Source of the DNA: Saprospiraceae bacterium
Lineage (GTDB): Bacteria > Bacteroidota > Bacteroidia > Chitinophagales > Saprospiraceae
Length of the DNA: 7,094 bases
NCBI GenBank assembly: GCA_029262975.1
Contig: JAJCYJ010000315.1
Span: 1-7,094, forward strand
Direction of reading: 5' to 3'
The translations under genes and the position numbers were made by a program. Positions 1-6,694 of the stretch are shown in pieces (positions within the stretch are counted from its first letter, which is position 1; each line of letters starts with the position of its first letter). The notes beneath the pieces were generated by a model. That model was given only the letters and a program-made list of their open reading frames with translations, did no database searches and had not been told where the DNA came from.

Positions 1-416
1 ACGCAATATAGAAACAGTTCTACATAGAATCACAGAGAATGCAAATAGAATAGTAATGCCGGTTACTTAAGCCGACGATAAAGCATTCTATATTTCGATT
101 TATACATCGGAGAGCACGTTTGTTTGGCTAACTCTAATGAATATTGGAAGCTGGTCTTTGAGCAAAATATGGATACCCTTATTTATCTCAATCAAACGCA
201 GATTGTATCTAATTAATAAGGATGCAACTGGTGGAAGAGCAGATGTACGCTGTAATTCTGGCCGATATTAGTAACTCGAAATGCTCAAGAAATTAATGGG
301 CTGACCTGATATTGAATTTATATACTTAATCTGCAAGAACTCAGATAAATCTATCCGGTTCTTTGAATATAGAATATAGTCCTTGAATCTGAAAATATGA
401 GTGTCCGATTTTCCTG
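1..416. other. Gene-free stretch downstream of the T9SS protein gene
   Basis: No reading frame here has both a plausible start and a recognisable protein. Two short plus-strand open stretches exist: 71-271, open without a start until an ATG at 137, and 82-216, with an ATG only at 169. Neither has a ribosome binding site or a motif I know. The minus-strand gene ends at 417, so this is its 3' flank. A weak inverted repeat (AAGAAC at 335-340, GTTCTT at 358-363, with AGAT/ATCT inside) could be a transcript-end hairpin, but no U-run follows it. The stretch may be plain spacer or a decayed gene. Confidence 0.5.
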
Positions 417-2864
417 CTACCGGATGTTGATGACTTGTATCTTCTTAACCGTATAACCTTTCTTAGTTTTTATGGCTGCTGTATAAATACCCTGTGGAAG
501 CGTGTGCTGGATATCTAATGCGACATCATTGATATTAAGATGTTCAGATAACAATCCACCCATCATATTATAGATCTGTATATCGATTAACTCATCTCGG
601 TTATTGGCATGAAATGAAAGTCTGTCAGAAGAAGGATTCGGAAAAATAATTACACTTGGTTCTGCACTATCTTTTAGCTGATCTAATTCTATTTCAATGA
701 GTTGAGATTGACCTTCTATCTTAAAGGATTTCCCTTTATTGTTAGACATCCTGGCACTTTTGAAGGAGATATCTATAGGATATTTATCTTCACCTGGACG
801 AGTGCCGTCAGTATCTACTCTTATGATCAGTCTTGTCTCACCGATTCTGCCACTGCCGTAAATGCCTTCATTAGCTGTTCTAGCCAAGCCTACAGAAAGA
901 AGTCCATTATTCACATCGACTGCTGACAAGATGGGACTACCAGTACCAATCCATTCATCCGAAGGTGTAAATTTAATAGATTCGGGATCAACAGCATCAG
1001 TCGGAAACTGAAGGCTAAAAACTACACCACGAAGATCTTCAGCTGGAATAGCAGAACTACCGACATAGATGTCAATAATATTCAATCCAATTTGTGGAGA
1101 CCCATTTCTATAAACATATGAAATTGGAAGATCTTTTAAGGCAATAACCTCCTCAGCATTAATATTGTGATAAGCATTAATATTTGCATTGAGTACAGAT
1201 GCGTCACTCGCATTGATGACACCATCACCATTTCCGTCTGCAAACTTGTTATTTACAGAGCCTTCATCTTGTTCAAATGGCCAGTCAACAGCATGATTCG
1301 CACCCCACTCATTTGAAATTGCAGTTCGGCTCGACCCGGTTTCTCCATAATTATAGCCTATTGAGAGTATATCCTTTACAGATACCTTACCATCATTATC
1401 AGCATCTCCTGCCCAGACACAATCATCTCCAAAGCAATGACAAGATTCCGTTGCAGCTATGACATCTACACTTACATCAACTTGTTTGCAAGCACCATTT
1501 CCAACACAATATTCTATTTTGAACACATCATTACCTATAAAGCCGTTATCAGGAATATAGATAACCATACTCTTCCCACTGATTATACTACAAGCAGGTG
1601 AAGCATAAGAACCAACATTCATACTCATCTCACCATTCCTTGGACTACTAATTAAGTTCCATTGATAGTCTTCAAGAGGAGATCCGTATTCTATGACAAA
1701 AGGAGTGTTTTCATAAGTTTCGAAGGCATACGAATCGAGTTGTGGCAGATAATCACCGATATAGATTTCGATTTGTCCTGCTACTTCTTTAAGGCCATCT
1801 AGAATAGTATAATAGAATTCTTTAACGCCACTAAATCCAGGTTCAGGTGTATAAGTAAATACTGAACCATCAAAAGATAACTCATCCGAATAATCCAACA
1901 ATACCCCATCCTGACTAAAGTCATTTTCGCGAGGATCAAAAGTCAATATGGCTCCGATTGGCGTATAAAAGACATCATCACGCACAAGAGAAGTTGAAGT
2001 GCCATCGTCGATAATATTTATACCAACTTCAATCTGTCCCCCTTGATCATTCTGAAGAAAGAAAGTCTCTTGTCCTACTGACGTTAACAAGGGTGTATAA
2101 GTAAAAACATAATTTCCTGATCTGTTTAGCGATCCCATGTTCAGAATGGAACTTCCGTCGAGATTATAGCTTTGATCATCAATTATAATATCTACAGAAG
2201 CATAATTCGAAGTCAGATAGTCCAACCTGGACCCAGCCAAAGGAGTTGCCCCTTGTGCATTAATGACCACGACTCCACTGCTCTTGTAACCTGAAGCATC
2301 TTCTATTGTATAATTAAAAGAAGTCATGCCCTCAAATCCAGAAGCTTTCGAAAATGTTATTTTGTTATCTTGAATTGATGCTGAACCATTAGATATCAAT
2401 TCGAGGGATGAAACAGTCGAGAGCCCATTTCCACTTATATCATTCGCTAAGACATCAATTGTCACATCGGTAGTACCAAAGGGAATAAATGCCACATCCT
2501 TCATCGCTTCCAGCAAAGAAGGAACAACTTTAATCTTTACTTCTGTATAAACCTTATTTGATCCAATAATGGATGAGCGCTCAATAACGAAGTGTGATTC
2601 GCCTACAAAATCAGGGTCTGAATCATAGACAAATCTATAGTCAAGATTGACGGTAACCTCCTCTGTAGAAGCACTTCCTTCAGCTACATTTTCCTGAGAT
2701 ACTATTGATATGGGTTTGTTAGAAATAAAATCAAATGCAAAGCTCTCACCTTGCAGGATTTTTGCTTCTATGATCGTCGGGTTCAAGTCTTGAGCTTCAA
2801 CCTCACCACATATAAAAGCAATTAGGAAAAAAACAATGGGGTAAACACGTAAAAAAACGCGCAT
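417..2864 (-). CDS. T9SS-secreted multidomain protein: Ig/cadherin-like repeats, dockerin-like and cohesin-like domains, type A sorting tail
   Basis: This is probably a cell-surface or extracellular structural or adhesive protein; no enzymatic domain is visible. Residue numbers count from the upstream ATG at 2903. I prefer Met14 (2864), because the signal peptide (basic MRVFLR, hydrophobic YPIVFFLIAF, ending near EAQ38) begins there; the earlier start adds an acidic, glutamine-rich leader. Residues about 40-483 form roughly five beta-sandwich repeats of the Ig/cadherin-like type, with marks such as DVLAND (150-155), FTYTPEPGFSG (349-359) and YTILDG (365-370). Two dockerin-type calcium loops follow, DADNDGKVSVKD (500-511) and DGNGDGVINASD (556-567), separated by an unusually long insert. 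Residues about 598-735 resemble a cohesin-like beta domain. The tail (about 750-828, with FPNPSSD and LPQGIYTAAI) is a T9SS type A sorting domain, normally cleaved during export through the outer membrane. A cysteine cluster (466-495) precedes the dockerin. It is divergent from the 487-residue gene. The tail and calcium loops are clear; the cohesin assignment is weaker, and the ligand is unknown. Confidence 0.9.
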   Translation of the reverse strand: MRVFLRVYPIVFFLIAFICGEVEAQDLNPTIIEAKILQGESFAFDFISNKPISIVSQENVAEGSASTEEVTVNLDYRFVYDSDPDFVGESHFVIERSSIIGSNKVYTEVKIKVVPSLLEAMKDVAFIPFGTTDVTIDVLANDISGNGLSTVSSLELISNGSASIQDNKITFSKASGFEGMTSFNYTIEDASGYKSSGVVVINAQGATPLAGSRLDYLTSNYASVDIIIDDQSYNLDGSSILNMGSLNRSGNYVFTYTPLLTSVGQETFFLQNDQGGQIEVGINIIDDGTSTSLVRDDVFYTPIGAILTFDPRENDFSQDGVLLDYSDELSFDGSVFTYTPEPGFSGVKEFYYTILDGLKEVAGQIEIYIGDYLPQLDSYAFETYENTPFVIEYGSPLEDYQWNLISSPRNGEMSMNVGSYASPACSIISGKSMVIYIPDNGFIGNDVFKIEYCVGNGACKQVDVSVDVIAATESCHCFGDDCVWAGDADNDGKVSVKDILSIGYNYGETGSSRTAISNEWGANHAVDWPFEQDEGSVNNKFADGNGDGVINASDASVLNANINAYHNINAEEVIALKDLPISYVYRNGSPQIGLNIIDIYVGSSAIPAEDLRGVVFSLQFPTDAVDPESIKFTPSDEWIGTGSPILSAVDVNNGLLSVGLARTANEGIYGSGRIGETRLIIRVDTDGTRPGEDKYPIDISFKSARMSNNKGKSFKIEGQSQLIEIELDQLKDSAEPSVIIFPNPSSDRLSFHANNRDELIDIQIYNMMGGLLSEHLNINDVALDIQHTLPQGIYTAAIKTKKGYTVKKIQVINIR

Positions 2865-2921
2865 TTTTTTCTGTTCTTGGTTATCACTTGCAATATAGAT
2901 CATTTTGCCCCATATTCACCA

Positions 2922-2950
2922 ATTATATTAAGGAATTTAATATATGTAAA
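2922..2950 (-). promoter_or_regulatory. Candidate sigma-70-like promoter of the T9SS protein gene
   Basis: Read on the minus strand, TTTACA (2945-2950) is followed by exactly 17 bases and then TATAAT (2922-2927), a near-ideal -35/-10 pair. Transcription would start near 2915, giving a leader of about 50 bases to the preferred start at 2864, or about 12 bases to the ATG at 2903. Caution is needed: the Bacteroidota main sigma factor usually prefers a TAnnTTTG -7 element, and the spacer is so A+T-rich that a chance match is possible. I saw no matching element for the plus-strand gene. Confidence 0.35.
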
Positions 2951-2979
2951 GTTTTAATAATGTCTGGAATAAAGGAAAT

Positions 2980-4443
2980 ATGAAACTTATCAGTGTACTT
3001 TCAAAGTTAGATCAAAAAACACTGCAAAAGGCCATATTGTTCGTGGAATCTCCCTACTTTAACAAGGATAAAAACCTGGTCAAAGCGTTTCAATATATTA
3101 TCGAGAGTATTCAGAGTACCAAGCCATTAACCAAGGAACTAATATGGCTCAAAGTATACCCGGACCGGCCCTATGTCGATGCCAAATTAAGGATTATTCT
3201 CAATCAACTAATGACCCTACTCGAGCATTTTTTAGTTGTTGAAAACACCCGGGAAAATCACACAAAATATTTTCGCTCGCTGGCAGAATATAGTGAACAA
3301 AACCAACTCATTGATTTAAAGAATAAATTACAGAAAAATTTAGGCGAAATTCAGGAAAAAGATCTCCTTTCAAGGTCTGAATCTTTTTTTGACCTATATA
3401 CCGCCCTCAGATATACACGGGACATTGAGAGTGACTTTGAAGTAAAAAGAGGTGGATTGAAACGAAGTGATCTAAAAGCTCAACTAGCTACCCTTAACGA
3501 GTTATTGGATGCTTCCTATGCCATAGAGAAAATGCGGTTGGTCTTGCTTCAGGACAGCTTTCTTGAATTAGTCGAAGATGAAGAGTTCTTTATTCAGAGT
3601 GGTGCTATTAAGGAGATTGCTGGTGATGATATCATGAAGAAATACGAACTGGTCGGGGTATATTATAAAGTTTTTGACCTGCTCATAAATGGAAATCAGA
3701 AGCTAGAAATAAACATTTTTATTGAATATCTTCAATCGATTGTTGAGAAAAACCGGAAAGAAGCACTTCATCTTTACATCTCGCTTACTAACTACGTAGC
3801 ACGACAAATAAACCTTGGAAGGGACCTTAATCGTGATAGTTTTGAACTTTTGCGATTTGGATTAGAAAGCAATCTCTTGCTTACCAACAATGAAATCAAT
3901 CCATCCGATTACAGAAATATTGTACATGCTGCGTGCAGATTAAAGGAATTTAATTGGGCTTTGGAATTTGTGGAGAAGTACAAAGCGAATCTAAGTACAG
4001 AATATCGTCAATCAGCCTACTCCTTTAGCAAAGCCAGGATATTTAATAATATGGGTGACCATCACGAGGTACTAAATGTTCTTAGAAACGTAGAATATGA
4101 AGACATGACTTACAACCTTAATTCTCGGTTGATGCTCATCATTGCTTTTTATGAACTCGATGAATTCGAAACTTTGGATCACACGATAAATGCTTTCAAA
4201 GTATTTTTACGCCGACACAGAAATATATCTTCGAAAAGAAAAGGCAACTTTAGAGACTTCTGCAATGTAGTATATAATATAGCAAGAGCCTCCAGCAGAA
4301 AAGACAACGATAGAATCTTAAAAGCATTTGAAATTATTTCTAATAATCATGGGATTCCCAATACATGGTGGTTAGAGGAAAAAATAAAAGAGGTGTCAGA
4401 AGTACTTGGTTTTTCACCAGAAAACCAGAAATCCGTGGTCTGA
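2980..4443 (+). CDS. Alpha-helical, TPR-like protein of unknown function
   Basis: I cannot assign a function. The 487 residues are almost entirely predicted helix, rich in Leu, Glu, Lys and Asn, with no signal peptide, membrane segment or catalytic motif, so it is probably cytoplasmic. The N-terminal part (1-90) carries SPYFNKDK (24-31), LTKELIWLKVYP (50-61) and a leucine-rich helix ending LLEHFLV (80-86). From memory this pattern marks a family of large hypothetical proteins, often in several copies, in Saprospiria genomes. Residues about 307-412 read as consecutive helical hairpins like tetratricopeptide repeats (for example NWALEFVEKY, 325-334, and KARIFNNMGD, 351-360), suggesting a protein-binding scaffold. 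The end has a basic patch, RRHRNISSKRK (411-421). The start is ATG at 2980; an in-frame TAA at 2947 limits extension, and AAGGA (2972-2976) lies only 3 bases upstream, closer than usual. It is divergent from the T9SS gene, and nothing shows it belongs with the exporter genes. Confidence 0.85.
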   Translation: MKLISVLSKLDQKTLQKAILFVESPYFNKDKNLVKAFQYIIESIQSTKPLTKELIWLKVYPDRPYVDAKLRIILNQLMTLLEHFLVVENTRENHTKYFRSLAEYSEQNQLIDLKNKLQKNLGEIQEKDLLSRSESFFDLYTALRYTRDIESDFEVKRGGLKRSDLKAQLATLNELLDASYAIEKMRLVLLQDSFLELVEDEEFFIQSGAIKEIAGDDIMKKYELVGVYYKVFDLLINGNQKLEINIFIEYLQSIVEKNRKEALHLYISLTNYVARQINLGRDLNRDSFELLRFGLESNLLLTNNEINPSDYRNIVHAACRLKEFNWALEFVEKYKANLSTEYRQSAYSFSKARIFNNMGDHHEVLNVLRNVEYEDMTYNLNSRLMLIIAFYELDEFETLDHTINAFKVFLRRHRNISSKRKGNFRDFCNVVYNIARASSRKDNDRILKAFEIISNNHGIPNTWWLEEKIKEVSEVLGFSPENQKSVV

Positions 4444-4544
4444 TTAATAACTTGAATAAGCTTGGATAGTTGAATTTCATTTCTTGGCTCATGCACGCTA
4501 AACCGGTGCTGTTCAAACGGTAGTTTCTCTATACATCCCGTGGT

Positions 4545-4606
4545 ATCCTGTCCTGTAAGGACGATTTATCATAGCCAGGGGTAGAACGAAGTGGCACCCC
4601 TGGTGC
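4545..4606. repeat. Pair of small hairpins, left part of a REP-like intergenic element
   Basis: Two hairpins sit side by side. The first pairs GTCCT (4550-4554) with AGGAC (4558-4562) around a 3-base loop, and can extend through ATC (4545-4547) with GAT (4563-4565) past a bulge. The second pairs CCAGGGGT (4575-4582) with ACCCCTGG (4596-4603), a perfect 8-base stem with a 13-base loop. Neither is followed by a U-run, so they are poor intrinsic terminators. With the longer palindrome just to the right they look like one composite mobile or repetitive unit starting near 4532. I recall similar hairpin blocks scattered between genes in Bacteroidota, but copy number cannot be judged from one window. 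Confidence 0.55.
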
Positions 4607-4623
4607 AATCGAGGTAATGGAAA

Positions 4624-4731
4624 TGAGTTGGCGACATTTTTCTTTGCCCGCCGAAGCTATCTTCGATCGCCGAAGTATCACGTAGGAGATAGCGAAGGAG
4701 AGGTGCATCTGGCAAAAATGGTGACAACTCA
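4624..4731. repeat. 108-base imperfect palindrome, possible REP/MITE-like element
   Basis: The outer arms TGAGTTG (4624-4630) and CAACTCA (4725-4731) pair perfectly. Pairing continues inward with two mismatches and one G-T pair to ATTTTT (4636-4641) against AAAAAT (4714-4719), then GCC (4646-4648) against GGC (4711-4713) past a bulge. A second stem further in pairs GCTATCT (4656-4662) with AGATAGC (4687-4693), and CTTCG/CGAAG (4661-4665, 4671-4675) offers an alternative tip. The whole segment can fold into one long hairpin in DNA or RNA. It contains no transposase, so if mobile it would depend on an enzyme elsewhere, for example a REP-associated tyrosine transposase. A 67-codon minus-strand reading frame (4529-4732) spans it but is a by-product of the repeat. 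Confidence 0.65.
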
Positions 4732-4733
4732 CT

Positions 4734-4948
4734 AAACGATGTTCTGAATTGCCCCCAATAATATGCTATATCATATTTAAAATTCTCTTTCGTGAGTGGG
4801 CCTTGTCTTGAATACTATATTGAAAAATTGGTCAATACTGTCCATTACTCAATAAACGTTGCTCACCTCCGGTTATTTCTTAGCATTTTTCTCACACAAT
4901 AGGACTATTCTTTGGCATAGCTAGATAGTACGCTTACATTAGCGGAAT
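4734..4948. other. Gene-free leader upstream of the exporter operon
   Basis: This spacer must hold the operon promoter unless transcription reads through from the 487-residue gene. The nearest match to a Bacteroidota -7 element is TATTCTTTG (4906-4914), which has one base too many and no clear -33 partner, so I do not call a promoter. Several very short reading frames are present (for example a 22-codon frame on the minus strand, 4777-4845), but none has a well-placed ribosome binding site or looks like a leader peptide. There is no strong intrinsic terminator. Confidence 0.4.
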
Positions 4949-6676
4949 ATGCCTAACGAAAAACGGGAATATGGCTTTGGAGAGGTATTCTCCCTTATGC
5001 TAAGATATAAGAGTGGTATCATCCTTGTTGTTTTACTCAACATACTCTGGTCATTCTTCCAGCTTTGCTTCCCGTTTCTTACACGGGCATTAGTAGACAG
5101 CGGCATCCAATATTCGGATATGGAGGTCGTCGTAGTCATCCTTATATCCCAGTTGTTGCTCTTTGTTGGTATCCAAATAGCAGATGTTCTAAGAAGATGG
5201 ATATTAAGACATATAGGTGTCAGGATAAGTCTGATTATTATCCTCGACTACTTGCGTATTATCCTCAAAAAGCCACTCTCCTTTTTTAATATAGAAGAAC
5301 AAGGTCGCACCATTCAGCAGTTTAATGACAATCTGCGGGTCGAGGCTTTTATGACAACTGATACGTCAAGTTTTATTGAGAGTATTCTCAAAATATTAAT
5401 GTTTGGCATCTTGTTGTTCATCTTTGATATTCGTGTAGGACTGATCATGTTTGGATCTATTGTCTTATTGGCTCTATGGGTTAAAATATTCCTGAAAGCA
5501 CGTGCAATACTCGATGAGGAAAGGTTTAAAATGAGCGCCACTATCAGAACCGAGATCATTGATATTTATGGAGGAATAATCGACTTAAAGTCTAATAACC
5601 AGGAAGAAAAGAGATTGAGTAACTGGCATAAAGTTCAGGCTTTATATTCGACAGCGAGACTTAATATTCTTCGGATATCTATGATGATCCATACTGGTAT
5701 AGATGGATTTGCACAACTCCGTGATATATTGATCCTTTTTATTGCCGCAAAAGCTACAATAGAAGGGACGATGACATTGGGTACGCTCCTGGCCATTCAA
5801 TATATTCTGGGCCAACTTGCCATGCCCCTCGAAAAGGTAATGCAGTACATTTCCAAATACCAGGATACCCAGCTAAGTCTGGAAAGAATCAATAATATTT
5901 TCTCTATTAAAAATGAAGAAAGATATGAGCAGCACGGACTTCCTCCTTCAAAAGAGGATATAAAAGTAGAACATTTAGGTTTCGGATATAAAAAAGGAGT
6001 CAAGGTTATAGACGATGTAAACCTGGAAATCCCATATGGTAAAAAAGTGGCTATAATAGGTGAGAGTGGAAGTGGTAAATCAACCCTCATGAAACTGCTT
6101 GTAGGTTTACTTACTTATGATGAAGGCACGATTCATGTCGGCCCCCTTGATCTGAACAAAATCAACCTGAATGAATGGCTTAAGGGTTGCACCATCGTCC
6201 TTCAAGAGAGTATTTTATTTAATAGAAGTATCTGGTATAATATTACATTTGAGGAAGAAATAGACCCTCTTCAGATCTCAAGAGTCAATGAATGTCTCGA
6301 GCAATGTCTTATAAAGGATGTGGTTGACAGAACTGCAAAGGGAATGAGTGCCGTTATTGGTATAGATGTAAACCTCAGCAAAGGCCAAGTGCAACGCATT
6401 TTATTATCTCGAGCACTTTATAAAAATACTGATTACTTTTTACTAGATGAGCCATTTAGCGCTTTAGATGGACCAACATATCGTAAAATATTGAAAAATT
6501 TAAAGAGTATCTTAGCGGAGAAGACGCTCGTTATAATTACGCACAAATTAGGCGTGGCACAGAAAATGGATTACATCTTTATGATGTCAGAGGGGAAAGT
6601 AGTTGAACAAGGCACACATGAACAATTAATACAATTACAAAATAAATATGCAGGACTTTTTAATGATGAAGTTTAG
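4949..6676 (+). CDS. ABC exporter, fused membrane and ATPase domains, lacking the C39 peptidase domain
   Basis: This inner-membrane ABC exporter half (575 residues, acting as a dimer) uses ATP to drive substrate export. Residues about 20-300 form the six-helix membrane domain, with clear hydrophobic stretches at 23-43, 59-76, 143-158, 162-180 and 258-290. PLSFFN (109-114) followed by GRTIQQFNDN matches the cytoplasmic coupling region typical of bacteriocin and peptide exporters. The ATPase domain (about 335-575) has a likely A-loop Tyr347, Walker A GESGSGKST (371-379), Q-loop Gln419, signature LSKGQ (476-480), Walker B FLLDEP (497-502) with catalytic Glu501, D-loop SALD (504-507) and switch His532. 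All catalytic residues are present; the signature departs from LSGGQ by one Lys. Related peptide exporters carry about 150 extra N-terminal residues with a C39 leader peptidase. Here an in-frame TAG at 4940-4942 rules out a missed upstream start. No strong ribosome binding site is visible. The HlyD gene 18 bases downstream indicates a shared operon. The substrate is unknown; a lipid or drug exporter is possible, but the HlyD partner favours a peptide or protein. Confidence 0.92.
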   Translation: MPNEKREYGFGEVFSLMLRYKSGIILVVLLNILWSFFQLCFPFLTRALVDSGIQYSDMEVVVVILISQLLLFVGIQIADVLRRWILRHIGVRISLIIILDYLRIILKKPLSFFNIEEQGRTIQQFNDNLRVEAFMTTDTSSFIESILKILMFGILLFIFDIRVGLIMFGSIVLLALWVKIFLKARAILDEERFKMSATIRTEIIDIYGGIIDLKSNNQEEKRLSNWHKVQALYSTARLNILRISMMIHTGIDGFAQLRDILILFIAAKATIEGTMTLGTLLAIQYILGQLAMPLEKVMQYISKYQDTQLSLERINNIFSIKNEERYEQHGLPPSKEDIKVEHLGFGYKKGVKVIDDVNLEIPYGKKVAIIGESGSGKSTLMKLLVGLLTYDEGTIHVGPLDLNKINLNEWLKGCTIVLQESILFNRSIWYNITFEEEIDPLQISRVNECLEQCLIKDVVDRTAKGMSAVIGIDVNLSKGQVQRILLSRALYKNTDYFLLDEPFSALDGPTYRKILKNLKSILAEKTLVIITHKLGVAQKMDYIFMMSEGKVVEQGTHEQLIQLQNKYAGLFNDEV

Positions 6677-6694
6677 GAGATCGCTGTTCATTCA

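Noticed and set aside
82..271. Two overlapping plus-strand open stretches near the left edge (82-216 and 71-271)
   Set aside because: They lack an early start codon and ribosome binding site and match no family I know. A decayed gene is possible but cannot be supported.
335..363. Hairpin AAGAAC/GTTCTT as an intrinsic terminator for the T9SS gene
   Set aside because: The stem is only 6 bases, A+T-rich, and is not followed by a U-run in the direction of transcription.
4529..4732. 67-codon minus-strand reading frame across the palindrome
   Set aside because: It coincides almost exactly with the inverted-repeat element, has no ribosome binding site I can see, and its composition follows from the repeat. 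Similar spurious frames are common in repeat elements.
4777..4845. 22-residue minus-strand peptide upstream of the exporter, considered as a precursor peptide
   Set aside because: The only good Shine-Dalgarno-like sequence (GGAGGTG, minus strand near 4865) is about 19 bases from the ATG, the gene is on the opposite strand to the exporter, and there is no Gly-Gly leader or Cys/Ser/Thr-rich core.
4906..4914. TATTCTTTG as the -7 promoter element of the exporter operon
   Set aside because: The spacing inside the element is one base too long for TAnnTTTG and no -33 TTG partner stands at the right distance.
5314..6090. Antisense reading frames inside the ABC transporter gene
   Set aside because: They are shadows of a clearly conserved coding frame with intact ATPase motifs and have no independent support.
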